The notes below the pieces were generated by a model. It was not told the DNA's origin. It searched no databases and saw only the letters and a list, made by a program, of their open reading frames with translations. A DNA stretch of 64,000 nt. It comes from Cloeon dipterum (Eukaryota > Arthropoda > Insecta > Ephemeroptera > Baetidae). The stretch's first letter is position 1; the number at the start of each line of letters is the position of its first letter. Both the position numbers and the translations under genes were made by a program. Where the stretch lies: the NCBI RefSeq assembly GCF_949628265.1, contig NC_088788.1, positions 13,516,001 through 13,580,000 on the forward strand, given 5' to 3'. Below, piece by piece: positions 21,446 through 34,806 of the stretch.

Positions 21446-22687
21446 ATGGCGATGTCTGATGGTAATGTGTACGATTCGGCCTTCAAAGGAGACTTTGAAC
21501 ATGTCAGGATAAACCTGGAGAAAGATCCTTCGTGGGTTTCTAAACAAGACAGTGTACGTATGATGCATAAAATCTACTAATAATCAACCTGTTCTACAAA
21601 TTATGTAATAAATATGTATCGTCATCCATACAAAATCAGAAACATTGAAACATGCATTTTGACTTTTCATTCATGATGTTTGGTGGAGTGAATACATATA
21701 TTATAGGGAACTCACGCTTTCCGATCACTCGCTTTTCGCTCTGATGAGAAAGAATCAATATGTTAATGCCCTATCCTAGCGAGAAGTGAGTTGGGCGTAA
21801 ATGTTGAGTCTACCATAATATTTGTTTTATTATCTTTCTAGAACGAAAGACTGTTACTTCATTGGGCTGCTGTAGGAGGACATTTACCCATTGTCAGCTT
21901 GTTGCTAGAAAAAGATGCTGCAGTAAACCAAGCAGATGACGTGCGTGATTTAGATTGATAGTAAAATCGAGCTGAACAATTATTCCATTAAATTCATTGA
22001 TTTCTAGTTTGGTGGAACGCCTTTGATACTAGCTGCATCTGCTGGCAGAGAAGAAGTCGTCAAACTATTGCTGAAACACAATGCTAATGTAAACGCAAAG
22101 AACCAGCCCGGCCATTCGCCTCTACAGTTAGCAGCATCCAAAGGATGGAAAGGTGTAAGTATTAAATAGATGATGTATTATTTTACTATAAAATGATGTT
22201 AATTTATATTATATTCTTCGTGTCAAACAGATTATTCAATCACTCTTGGACGCTGGGGCCGATGTAAATGCAAAGGACCACAGGGGCGCCACTGCGCTCC
22301 ACAGAGCTGCGTCACTGGGCCAAACAGCCATCGTGAATGTCTTGCTTGCAACACCAGGCATCGCCATCTCCCCAGTAGATGCAGATGGAAACACTCCCTT
22401 GTAAGAACACCAGTCCCTGCTGTCTCTTTTGGCAACCACAATATTGCTGTTTTAAATTATAATGACCCAGCATGAATGTTCAATTTTATTTCATCTCGTT
22501 AGGCTGAAATATATCTCCCCAAATTTTTTCCAGACACCTTGCATGTGAGGAGGACCGGCGTGAAGTAGCCACTGAGCTTGTTCAGCGTGGTGCTTCTTTG
22601 ACCATGAAAAACAAAGAAGAGAAAACGCCAATCGACATAGCTTCGTCAGGACTTGTTCGACAACTCCGAGAGTGTTCCGAGCAGTAG
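21446..22687 (+). CDS. PSMD10: 26S proteasome assembly chaperone gankyrin (PSMD10)
   Basis: Five exons (21,446-21,553, 21,842-21,940, 22,008-22,154, 22,231-22,400 and 22,534-22,687) encode 225 aa, almost exactly the family length. The protein is nearly all ankyrin repeats, with successive signatures RLLLHWAAVGGHLPIVSLLL, GTPLILAASAGREEVVKLLL, HSPLQLAASKGWKGIIQSLL, ATALHRAASLGQTAIVNVLL and NTPLHLACEEDRREVATELV. Gankyrin binds the C-terminal domain of the Rpt3 ATPase and chaperones assembly of the proteasome base. Length and repeat layout support this over a generic ankyrin protein. It converges with the LUC7-like gene, with only 315 bp between the two stops. Confidence 0.93.
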
Positions 22688-23002
22688 GTGTAACGCATTG
22701 GACTTCTGCGAGTTTACAAATTCTCAACCATCACAGAAGTGCATCAGACTGTCAAATGTATTTAATGGCTGCAATTAATGAAAGCGACTGCTTGATTTTA
22801 GAGCCTGTATTTTTATTTAGATTATGATACAATTTAAATTACAACTAAGGAAAAACTTGATGTGTGCATTTTGACATGACTCATCGCGGAACACAACTTG
22901 TTCAGAAATTTGAAAGAATTCATTATCTATTTATATATTTTATACCATTCACACAAACGGACGCAAATCAAAATGCAAACATAATCTCTCAAATGGAAGA
23001 TG
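22688..23002. terminator. Shared 3' region, gankyrin / LUC7-like
   Basis: This is the convergent intergenic gap. A minus-strand AATAAA (read as TTTATT at 22,812-22,817) lies 186 bp past the LUC7-like stop. It is only 125 bp from the gankyrin stop, so the two 3' UTRs probably overlap. No canonical plus-strand AATAAA was seen here. Confidence 0.5.
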
Positions 23003-26000
23003 CTAGTGCTTGCCATTATGACGATCCTTGTCTCTCCTGCGGCGTTCACTGGATCTAGAGCGGCGCCTGTCCCTGGAACGAGATCTGCGCTTCCTCTCGC
23101 GGCTTCGGCTTCTGGACCTACGCCTGAAATTGGTTTTGTTACGTTTATTTGAAATGTCGCTATTATCAAACTAGAGCATTATGCTATAGCCACACGAGAA
23201 AAATAGACCGAGTTCGCGTTTAAAAATTTTCCCAGACAGCAAACTTTGGCTTACTCGGCAACAATTAAATGAAATTCAAAATTACCTCTTTTCGTGGCTC
23301 CTGGAGCGAGAACGGGATCGGGATTTGCGTCTTGACCTTTCTCTGCTCCTCGACCGTTTAGAGTAACGCGATGAACGGTCACTGTCTCGACTCAGACCAC
23401 GGCCAGTGTGGTCCACATCTCGGTCTTCACGTTCCCTATCTCGCTCCTCTTTTTTCTTCTTACGCCGCTCCTCCATGGTAGCCTACGTAGAATTGTAGCT
23501 TAATATTATGGCTTCGGAACGGCGGAATAATGTTCACCTGCAGCTCAGACAGCTTTTCCCGGATTTTGATGAATCCAAGATGCAGCTTTCCACCAAAGTG
23601 ATCGGCCAGCCGGCGGTCATTGTCATGAATGCCCAAGTACGCGGAGCAAACCTCGCACACGCGCAGCTTCTGCTGCTGGTAGCTCGAGGCTGGCATGGAG
23701 TTACGGTACTCTTGCTCCGCAGACAACTTTTTCTTCCGCAAGTCTTCAACTTCTTCCATCAACTTCATGCTCTCCTCCACAAAACCCTCAGCACCCATTT
23801 GCTCAGCCTTGGCAAGCTGCTTGCCAATTTGCTCAGCCAACTCGTGCACCTGAATCAATAAAACTTGGTTAAGGAACCTCCTGCATTTTTGATAAAACGC
23901 ATTTCTTACCTTGTTAGCTTTTGCAGCAACTTCTGCCGAAAGTTCTTCTTGGGTTTCAGCTAGACGCTGTTTGGCTAGTTCAGTCCTCCGGTCGCAGTCA
24001 GCTATAAAAGTCTGCAGATGTTCTGTGGCCTGAAGACACAGACAAGTATTTAAATTTCAAAAAGTTAGTTAACTTGGCTTTTGATATGATTCAATTTTTC
24101 ATTTCCCCTAGCTCAAAGCAGGTTAATGACCTATGCGATTATAAAGGAAATCGAAAATTCGCGGAAACTATGACTGTAACAGGATGCAGAACGATATCCC
24201 TGTTAGAACGCCAAAATTGATACATATCTTTCTGCCTGAAATGACACTAAAAATGGTTACAAAAAATACTCACGTCTATATCATAGTAGTAGTCTTTCGA
24301 CTGGTTAGCCTGCTCATAGTCAGCCCGGAGAGCCAAATCATGGATCTTTGCGCATTCGCCAAGGTCCATTCGCTGTGGACAAAGTTGAAAATTAGAGAAA
24401 ATCCTGGGTGTGAGGAAAACATTGTCAATAATATAGCAAATTGTACCAATTCGGTACAAGTGGCAGGTTGGACAAATTTGCTTGTAACTGAAGGGGGACG
24501 CAAATGTTTTGTAAGCAAACTGTTCTCCTGTAAATCGAAATCACACAAGAATCCAAACTGATGAGAAGGATAGAAGTTGTGTCAACCAAATCAAAACAAC
24601 AGCTGACCCACTGAAGCTTTTGGAAAAATAATGAATCAAAACGTTATCATATCAATAACCATACAACCCGCAGAAAAATGGCAAACACGTGTGCATTTTG
24701 GGAGACAGCACAGTAAAATCTTAAATTTTATAGTAATCAGGAGGGAGTTCACGTTTTCGTCGACATGCAATCGAACAAGTGAGAGCTTGCTTCGCGGAAT
24801 TCTTTGTATATTAACAGCCCTGCCAAATGTGTATTTTTCGTGGACATAACAAAATTCGGATCCCTAGCAGCATCTGAATTAAACTTACAGCCAACATCAT
24901 CTGACATTGTAGACTCAAATTGGCGCATCTCGGCTGTTGTCAACTGAATGAGGGATGATGTGCAGCGTTTTAGAGGTTGTCTCTCGCCCCACCTACACTA
25001 TCCGAAATTTCAGAGCCTTTCCCAATCAATCAGTCATATTCATTTCAGTTTGAACAAAAGGTTTTGGACCGACTATGGCACCCTTGGCACAATCACGAGC
25101 CTCGGGAGAACAAAATTTTGGAGCATCTTTGCCAAACCAAAGAATTGATCAATTATTTTTGTCGCTCTGCTTTGCAAACCAAGGACGCCAATGGTCGCCA
25201 GATTTTAATTATTCAGAGGTACAAAGATTAATTTGCTACATGAACACCCTGGTTGAAAGAATTAATCAAATTACTCACGGTGACAGTGGTCTTGGCAAGT
25301 TGGCTCTGATTACAACCTAATGTTTATATTGACATGCACCGCCATACTTTCAAGAATTTACTTACAGCAATTGATCGTTCGGCAATTTATAAACGCACGG
25401 ATTCTTTACATTCATTGGCTCATTGTGTCGTTTCGTTATTATGTGTTACTTACCAAAGTGCTCTCTTAAACCGATTTGGGAGATTAGGGGAGTTCGTTTG
25501 CTTTCGTGAGGGTCGTTTGTCTTTGGGATAGTGACGTGGTACTTACCAAACCAAAATTTTCAACAAACCCCTATAAAACAATACATTGAAAAGAAAAACT
25601 CACCCAGCTGACAGCACACAAAGAAATATTTTTGTTCAATTGGTCAAAAAGCGTTCTATCACCGAACAGCTCTTCTTCAAATAAGATAAGAAGTAGAAAA
25701 TTGAGTATCTGCTGGATACGCACCACTGTGAGGAATTTCTTTCTTGTGCCATTTTTCAAAAATTGCCAATGCGTGGCGCGCAGACGAAGCCAAATGCCGG
25801 TTTTTAAATCATTTCAACAGCCAATTTTCCAGATCATCGATTGAAAATAAAGGCATTTTGGCTCTGGTCTGCGCACCTTCACTTTAAATACGTACACAGA
25901 TTCATGTGAATTGTGTGACCATCAAGACAACTCAACCCACATCCCTGCAAGCACTGCAGAAAAGTCGTGAGAAATGAAAAGTAGTGCACAGTAAAATTTT

Positions 26001-27000
26001 TGGCATTACTTCTATGATTTTCTCCTGTGACAAAAACACCCCAACACACGAATCAGAACACAGAATACTCACCGTGGAGCAGAGAATTTCGTGTGGGCAG
26101 CAACCCAGGAGAAAACTCTTGCATACTTTACTGTCCGAGAACTTCACCTGGAACTTGTTGTTTTCACCTGTAAATAAAGACAATAGTTTCGTTTAATCAA
26201 TGCCATTCAAAATATAAAAAAATAAGAAATAATACATAATCTTCATTTGAACACCTGCTACAGTTCATATACATATTGTTTGTTTTTTAAAGGGTGCTTC
26301 AACATATATTTACGACTAAATTTAGGTGTGAATAGGGGCTTGAGGACACGTCCACACGCACCTAATATTATTTGTGTGTCATAATTAACATACAAGAGTT
26401 AAATTATTAGTCATCTGTATCTACTGTTACGAGTGAAAACAATACAAAACATATATGGTCTTGTTCACCAAAATAAATAAATTTAATTTCGTGATAAAAT
26501 TAAAAAGGGGCGTAATGTCTATGCACGACATAATTCATAATATAATAATATGGAAAAGCTACAGTTCTTGCCGACTTTACCGTTTACACGCATCAAATCT
26601 GTCGTCCCTATACTAATAACATTGAAAGGCGAAAACTATAACTCGGCGAGAACTGTAATAATTCCATAAACACTATAAGATAACAAGCTAGTTTATTTTG
26701 AAAATATTTTAGGTCGTTTTCACCTTAAATTATGGGCAAGTAAAGTAATTCAAGAGATCATTACACTAAACTAGAACTAATAGGATAACAAAACACACGA
26801 ATGTAAGGCTAACGAAATTAATCGGGGTTCGGGGTTTTCAGTCTCTCTCTCTGTTCCCTTTGATCGATCGATGTCGCCATGTTGGCCCGAACCATCTCGA
26901 ACGATGGGACAACACAAAATTATCAACATTGCAGCTTACCGTTTCGCCCAGTCCCCATTAACTGGTCCAACATGGCCCTGATTTGATCGTGGGCCGACAT
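23003..27000 (-). CDS. LUC7L: LUC7-like U1 snRNP-associated splicing factor
   Basis: Seven exons (27,000-26,940, 26,167-26,073, 24,372-24,274, 24,029-23,910, 23,849-23,538, 23,482-23,286 and 23,123-23,003) encode 334 aa. The protein begins MSAHDQIRAMLDQLMGTGRN, typical of LUC7. A CCCH-type finger (VCKSFLLGCCPHEIL ... MDLGECAKIH) spans the exon 2/3 join. A coiled-coil region follows (AETQEELSAEVAAKANKVHE onward), then a C2H2-type finger, CEVCSAYLGIHDNDRRLADH. The tail is Arg/Ser/Glu-rich (RSRSRERSRRKSRSRSRS). LUC7 proteins sit in the U1 snRNP and stabilise selected 5' splice sites. It is closer to human LUC7L/LUC7L2 than to LUC7L3 by the N-terminal and finger sequences. Intron 2 (1.7 kb) holds nothing recognisable. 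Confidence 0.94.
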
Positions 27001-27850
27001 TCCTGACGCTTAGCAGGGCCGAATCAGACAGTAGTCCACTAGTTTGATGTGCCCTAAGCCACTTTACTAGCAGCAAACGATCGAAAATCCGGAGAATCAA
27101 CACTAACACAACCACCGCCAAATGGGCCCAATGGCGAGCATCAACGCCATCTGCGTAATTACGCAGAGTTCCATTCAACTAAAAGAGTAGTGGGGATGAA
27201 TGGCTCGATGGCGCGATTCTTGGTTCTTGATTATCTTCCCTATCATTTTGCGTGCTTGATTTTCCATTTTTTTAAATTCACTTGGAAAATTAAAAAATAC
27301 AATCAATGCTCCTCATTAGATTAACAAAGAGTTAATATTCTATTTGAAAAATAAAAATGGTCAAGTATCTTATGCTTTATCAAACAACAAGAAACAGGTT
27401 TTCAAGTTAGCCTTGAAAGTCATGAGTGATGTGTATGCCCTCTATCGAAGGAACATGTAAAAATGAAACCTTTCTCAGGGTATGAGCTGATTGGCTCCTG
27501 TGAGGCGTCATGCAAACAAACATTCGCGTGCGAAGTTCCCCACGCTGGAATATTTTGGAGTTTATTTTGAAATGTGTAATTTGCAAATAATGATCTTTAT
27601 ATAAGTTCGAGTTCAGGTAATATCTGGAATTGATTTTTCTCATTTTCCTTTTAAGATGTCGTTAGTTTTATTGATTCGTTGAATGTTTTTACATCTTATA
27701 TTTCCTCGTTGCATGATATTGTGTCTCTTTGCACATATGTTATCATAAAAATTGTAATAATTCCCTTAGAATTAAACCAATTTTCAAGTATTCTTGGACT
27801 AAAAAAATATTTAATCCTATCCAGATCTCAAGAAAAATAATGTTATCATC
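27001..27850. promoter_or_regulatory. Divergent intergenic region, LUC7-like / G alpha
   Basis: The start codons diverge across 850 bp, probably covering both 5' UTRs and promoters. The LUC7-like side (27,000-27,180) is GC-richer and the G alpha side is AT-rich. A CAG at 27,823-27,825 may be a splice acceptor of an untranslated G alpha exon. No certain core element was seen. Confidence 0.35.
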
Positions 27851-29253
27851 ATGGGTGGTTGCTTGACGCTAGATCGCGAGGAAGTTTTGGCCAAGCGCCG
27901 AAGTAACGAAATAGACAAGCAGCTGCAGGATTTCGCCAAGAGTGAGAGCAATGTGATAAAAATTCTTATTTTGGGTGAGTCTAGAATAAACGGCAACTAT
28001 TCCACTTAAAAGATCTTACTCCAGGTGCTGGCGAGAGCGGAAAAAGTACCCTAGTGAAACAAATGAGAATCATCCACAGCGATGGATTCACGCAAGATGA
28101 GCTTCTTAGCTTCGCCCCAACCATCAGGGACAATCTTTTGTCCTCGATGAAGTACGTCCTGGCTGGAATGGGACTGCTCCGAATCAACTTGCAAAGCGCT
28201 AGGAACAAAGTAACATTATTAAGTGATTAAAAAAATAAATATTTAAATTGCATTAAATGGTTCAGGCTCATGCCCAGACGGTGCTCTCCACCTACAGCTG
28301 CCTGGACAATATGATGTTCATGATTCCGAGCGTGATGGCTTCGATGGAGGCCCTTTGGCAAGACAGGGGAGTGCGTTTGGCTGTGGCAAGAGGTTATGAA
28401 TATGAACTCAATGATTCTGCTATATAGTAATACAAATAGAAAATTCCTCACAATTTTCTAATCAAATGTCATCCAGCTTATTTGAGAACATGGAAAGAAT
28501 CTGCAATGACAAGTACGCTCCCACCCCTACTGATGTCTTGAGAGCCAGGGTCAGGACCCATGGTGTGATTGAGACACAATTTAAGATCAATGACAACATA
28601 ATTAGGTAAATAATCCAACGCGATAAATATGCTTCGGAGCTTTCATGCTTTTGTTGTAGAATGTTTGATGTTGGAGGCCAACGATCTCAAAGACGAAAAT
28701 GGATTTACTGTTTTGATGATGTCAAAGCAGTTCTCTTTGTTGTCGCCCTGAGTGGATATGACATGACTCTTGTGGTAATGAATACTTGAGACAATTGTTT
28801 CCAGTTGAACACACTAAATTTCCAGGAGGACTCTACAGTCAACAGACTGGTGGAAAGCCTGAACCTTTTCTCCCAGATTGTGAACAACCCGTTCTTCAAG
28901 GATGCCGCGTTCCTATTGTTCCTCAACAAGTATGATCTCTTCCGGGAAAAAATACTCTACTCGTCAAGACACCTTCGAACTTACTTTAATGATTTCAAAG
29001 GTGTGAAAATAACTTGTAAATCAAATGTAAATTAGAAATCTAACTTTCTATCCATTCCGCAGGACCAAATTTGGATGTGGATCGGGCGGCCCTGTTCATT
29101 CAAGACAAGTTTGTCCTATGTAACACAAATTCCGGGAGGAGCGTGTCGACGCACTTCATTACCGCCACGGACACAGCCAACGTGCAAGCGGTTATTCAAG
29201 GGGTAATCGACAGTGTGTTGAAGAAAAACATCAAGCAGGTTACCCTTCTTTGA
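27851..29253 (+). CDS. Divergent heterotrimeric G-protein alpha subunit
   Basis: Seven exons (27,851-27,974, 28,025-28,209, 28,266-28,426, 28,477-28,605, 28,660-28,774, 28,826-29,000 and 29,063-29,253) encode 359 aa. The N-terminus MGGCL offers Gly2 for myristoylation and Cys4 for palmitoylation. GTPase motifs are GAGESGKST (42-50), switch I with Arg181 and Thr184, DVGGQRS with catalytic Gln207, NKYD (272-275) and ATDT near 331-334. The helical domain ([15 protein letters not shown]) is intact. Departures are VRTHG for the usual VKTTG, Gln210 for the switch II Glu, Tyr274 in NKxD, and ITAT in place of TCAT. The C-terminus KQVTLL fits none of Gs, Gi/o, Gq or G12, and there is no pertussis-toxin cysteine. 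It could be a lineage-specific class or the ancient Gv class; I cannot decide. Confidence 0.9.
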
Positions 29254-31063
29254 GTTTTGGTACAAAATTCCTCAAATTGCCTGTTGGTCTAATTTTAGAA
29301 TAATATGTCATAATTGGTTCCATTTTGGTAATCGTCTGTGATACTAAAATGCCATGCAGCATGATTTTGTGAGTTAATTGATAGTTCCTTTTTGAAGGGA
29401 TCTGTGAAGTGTGGAGGTGTTCATATCATGCATTACAATTTTTACTATTTTATGGAAAAAAACTGCCCTTTCGTCAAGCATCTCGTATTTTCCGTCAATT
29501 TTTGCAACTGGATACTCAGAAATTATGATCTCGTAACAGCATCTTGCAATAATTTCCAAGACTGACAGACACCCTGTGCTAAATAACTAATATTTTTTCG
29601 CATACACTCCGTCTTGCCAATTAGATCCCCATGTAGAATTATTATTAGATACCCAACGTAGGAGAGGTTGAGGCCTACAAAATGTAGAAGATAAAAATAT
29701 TTCTTATTGGGAGCTGATTTCAACATGGAAACTGTATTTTATTTTTGCTTGAAATTACAGCAGTGCACACTACCTGCCTATGGCTGAACCAGGTAGAATG
29801 ACTTCATAATCTTTTTAGGGATTAGTAACTGATCTTTTTAAAATCCATTATGTTTCTCAAAACATATTGCATAATATCTTTGAGAATTCAGACGAACACA
29901 TTTTTGCTGCACACATTAAGTTTCAACTTATTCTTGTGACAGTGGAGAAGGACTCTATAGTTTTGCTCTACAAGTAGCTTTTGTATGGCATCTTCAAGTA
30001 GGAAAAATAACACAATAAAGATAAATAATATGAGACCAGCATTAACAAGATTTTCATTTATACATTTTTTGCTTGTGTTTAATACGTTTCGGAGGCAAAA
30101 TATATTTATATATATTATTCATGTCATTCAACTTTTTGACCAAGTTGATGCTATTAATTCTTTAATTCTGATTCCCTTATTGTTTTTTTGTAAGTTATTG
30201 CTATCTTCTAACATCAAATGTTACAATATCAGTTACCTCTCGTTTCCTACACATTTGAGTTAAACGCTTATTCAACAAGTTGCCACCAATCTCTCAGAGC
30301 TGATTCCAAATATAAGCATCAAATTGCTCGAATTAAGTGCTAATGTACAAAAATTATGTTGTGTAACTTATGATATGAGCAAACCAAATGGCGGAAATGA
30401 TATGCTAGCAACACATTGGAGCTATGCAAATCACATGTAAAATTAAGTGAATAAAAATAGACTAGTCAATATCAGTCAACGTAAGGAGGGTCGCTACTTA
30501 CTGTTTATGACTGTTTTACAAGATTAGCTTGCTTTTCGTGTATTTCATAATTTTTCATTGTGCTTGAGTAAATATGTTTACATTAACAAACATGACTCTT
30601 TCAGCTAGTTAACAATTTGCTATATCTCGCAAAAAAAAATTAAGATCTCGTTTCACTTTTGGTAAATGTAGAACACTGAAGAGACAAATTATGTAAATGT
30701 GTAATACTCCAATCTCTTTCAGGCGTTCATTCCACTTGATCTTTCAACTTTGGAACCTGACACCGAATTAGCGATTTACACTTAGGGATCTTTGGAATGG
30801 AGAAAGTACAGACCGCACTTAAAATTTTCAACCATACTTACTTAGCCGTCGACATTTAGCAATAATTTTAATATGTAGGAGCAGAGTAGTCTCCCATTTG
30901 GCCTGAAACATCAGATGTATTAATTAAAATTTGACGGGCCAAATATCGAGGCACTTTCTATTTCTTGACAGTTCAGTTTCTATGGACTGTCAACATCATT
31001 CTAATTACTTAGTCATAGGTTAGCACTCTTCAAATCACATCATTAACCGAGAAGAGATTTATC
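29254..31063. other. Convergent intergenic region, G alpha / synaptogyrin
   Basis: These 1.8 kb of AT-rich DNA lie between the two stop codons. A plus-strand AATAAA at 30,014-30,019 may end the G alpha transcript. No clear minus-strand signal for synaptogyrin was found. The open frames here are short and show no domain. Confidence 0.45.
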
Positions 31064-32307
31064 TTAACATGAAAAATGCATACCCTGAGTATTTCCTGAG
31101 AAGGGGGGCTCATTATAGCCACCAACCTCGGCGTCAGGGTAGGAGGAGTAGCCGGCTTGGTTGGCTGCAGTTGGATCTGCTTCATAGCTGCCCTGGAAGG
31201 CAGCCCCTGTGCCCTGCTTGAATCTTTGGAATGCAAACCATGCGCAGCCAGCCTGTGAACCGATTTCAATTTTATTCCTTAACGTTTCTCCCTTTAAACT
31301 TGCTAAAAATACCCATGTGAACACGGAGAAGAAGCAGAAAGTGATGGCGGCCTGCACGTTGCTCACTCCATATCCTCCCTCTGGGGTTTCGGCATCGCTC
31401 CACTGGTTGGCCAAGTAGCAAAAGCCGACAAAATAAAGGAAGGCCCAGAATGCTGATATAAAAAAGGATTAATATTCCAGCGCGACAAAATTTTCAGAGG
31501 TATTCACCAGAGAATCCTAGATCGCCGAGGACAAAGTGTTTTCTGGTCTTGACGGAGGACATTTGTTCAAACAAAAACTCTCCAACCAGGAATACAATGG
31601 AACCTATGAAAGCCATGACACCGATGAAAGTGCCGTAGTTGCAGGCGCCTGAATCGTTGTTGTAAAGACACACTTCCTTGCTTGTTTCATTATCGTATCT
31701 CCAGCCTTGCGAAGATATGCATCCAAACACAATGATGGCAAAGAGCTATAAAACAGAAATGGGAAATTATGAGAAATATTGAATTATTCACTATATTATA
31801 TCATTTTATGTAATACTTTTTGGAACAAAATTTGTTATTTTGCAATGAAGCAGATTCTATGTAGTCACAATTTTAACATCCGGATTTATAAAAGATAGTT
31901 GAAACTGTAAGAGACTGTGAAGTGCGCAAGCAATCGATATAGAACGAAGCTGAGTGTTTCTGAAATTATGACAACCCACCCTGCTTTTATTCGTTCCATT
32001 CCCGAACTTGAGTAATCATTAATTGGAATTGGACTGCTCGTAACGGAAGAAAAACAAAGCGAAATTAGGCTACAGAAGAAAAATCAATATGAGACACTCA
32101 TACAAAACACTATGGCGAGCACTAAAAATCAATCGCCTGAAAAGGCATGTTTCCCGCTGAGCCACCAAAGTTGAGTTACAAATTTACAACGCAATTAGGA
32201 GTATTTACCAAACAAAGAGCCCTGAGGATGACTTGAGGCCGTTGAATAAATTGTAATGGGTCAAAAGCACCACCCGCTTTTCCACCACCGTACGCTCCAC
32301 CCTCCAT
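31064..32307 (-). CDS. Synaptogyrin, synaptic-vesicle four-pass protein
   Basis: Exons 32,307-32,209, 31,745-31,508, 31,452-31,313 and 31,252-31,064 encode 221 aa. It begins MEGGAYGGGKAGGAFDP and has four hydrophobic spans of a MARVEL domain: ILRALCLLFAIIVFGCI, FIGVMAFIGSIVFLVGEFLF, FWAFLYFVGFCYLANQW and AAITFCFFSVFTWAGCAWFA. The first intravesicular loop has paired cysteines (EVCLYNNDSGACNYG). The tail is Tyr/Pro-rich and cytosolic. Synaptogyrins sit in synaptic-like vesicles and modulate exocytosis and vesicle size. The last intron is exactly 60 bp and open in frame. A possible further donor, CAGG|GTATGC, just before the stop could lead to another C-terminal exon. It is head-to-head with RPB6. 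Confidence 0.94.
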
Positions 32308-32716
32308 TTTTGACAGGTGCACTTTTGCTCTGCACTGCCCTTGCCCTGGCTCTGACTTGCGTATTATCACACATGGTATAGATTTGATGGGCGTATATTT
32401 TTCATTATCAATTATATCACCTAAATTAGCAAATTAAAATAATATATTTTAATTCAAGTTAAGAGTATTGTGCCATAAATTGACAAGAAAATCTTTTTTA
32501 AGCAAATTTGAAAGAAATTTAGTTGTGAACTTGACTTTGAAAAGAAACAAAAGTTATGTTGGTAGCACTGGAAATTGTAAACACCGCTGGACCGCTCGAC
32601 CGCTGTCGCTGTTGACTGCTTTTCACGCTGTTCCACGTTTTTCTGCGCTGTTCAGTGTTTTCGTCGTAGTAACATCCAGAAGTCCAATCCAGAACTAACT
32701 AAAGCAAGGAGCAAGG
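32308..32716. promoter_or_regulatory. Bidirectional promoter, synaptogyrin / RPB6
   Basis: There are 409 bp between divergent start codons. Three near-repeats of ACCGCT(G/C)G occur at about 32,583-32,606. No TATA box was seen on the RPB6 side. A shared promoter is inferred from geometry. Confidence 0.4.
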
Positions 32717-33635
<919 letters not shown>

Positions 33636-34806
33636 TTTTTCACTGAAGTGAATGTGTTAATGATAAGAATATCTTTTAAGTTAAATAAATTCTGTATGTT
33701 TCCTAGGCAAAATATGTTGCTTTGTTTCAAAATCAACACTACTTATGATTCAATGATTTATGCTTTACTTTACTCTTCTATTTTGCTGTCGCAGTTTCAA
33801 ACTCATGCACCTGAAAAACATTATTCTGACTTGTATTTATTTATTTAATTTATAAATTATCATTCAATAAATTTGTGTATGCTGATGCCGAGAAGTGTCT
33901 CATACGTTTCATCAGACATATATTTTTGGTGTTGATGTTGATGCGCGTTCATAAAGCCTATCACAGTAGTGCATCACGCCAAGTGCTTGTGACAGATCCA
34001 TTTGTGCCACATAAATTATTCACTTTTCACCTGAGTGCTCGCACAAGCGACTCGTCAACCCCATTTGTAGTTCAATTACGCTTGGCAAATGGACTGCAGA
34101 TGGAAATGCAGATATATAACCGCAGTTGCATTAAGCCTCTGTGTGTGTGGTCAATTCAATTCTGTCTGCTCAGCTCAAGATGGTCTAATGGACAAGTGCA
34201 TCAAATCTCAAGGTTTGCCTTACATTAGTTTTTAGCAAAATATATGTTACGTTAATTATTATCAATAACGTTTCAAGAGTTTTCAATGCTTGTAACGATA
34301 GTTTCTATTTTAATCCTAAAAATTCTTTAAAATTTTAGCTTTTCTTAATTTTCTAGACTGAGTTTTCAAATATTGACTAATTAACTCTCATATCCTAGAA
34401 GCTTCTCACTTTTCTCTTGAGGTGTCCAGCAGAGATTGCTTTGTCGGGGACAGTGATTTTTATTTTTGCTGTTTTAAATAGGACTTTGCTTCAATGCTTA
34501 CACATTTATTTTTAGTAAATAACTTTTAATAATATGTATTATATTATTCTGATTATTTATATTTTTGTTTAAATAACATCGCATATTTAAATTTTTAAAT
34601 CAAGTGCTATAATTATTAACATGTAAATTATTAAAAAAAAATAATCGGAATTGGAGCCTGAAGCTTGAATACCTTTTGAGACTTTGCCAAAAGTTCAAAC
34701 TTAACCATCCTGGCTAAAACCAGTTGGTAAAAATTCAGAACTTCGTTTATTCGGTATAATATGAATTTCTTTTCACGCGTTCACACCAATTTCTATAGAT
34801 TGGAAC
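33636..34806 (+). other. Intergenic region upstream of the pickpocket gene
   Basis: The first 240 bp hold the RPB6 3' end. A TATATAA at about 34,115-34,121 in a locally GC-richer stretch could be the pickpocket TATA box. CTCAAG|GTTTG near 34,208 could be a donor leading to the acceptor TATAG just before 34,799. A 117-codon frame (33,875-34,228) shows no domain and is probably spurious. Confidence 0.35.

Noticed and set aside
23508-23861. 117-codon plus-strand ORF
   Set aside because: It is antisense to LUC7-like exon 5, which is clearly coding on the minus strand.
33875-34228. 117-codon ORF between RPB6 and the pickpocket gene
   Set aside because: It has no domain, no splice partner, and contains a TATA-like box; it looks like promoter sequence.
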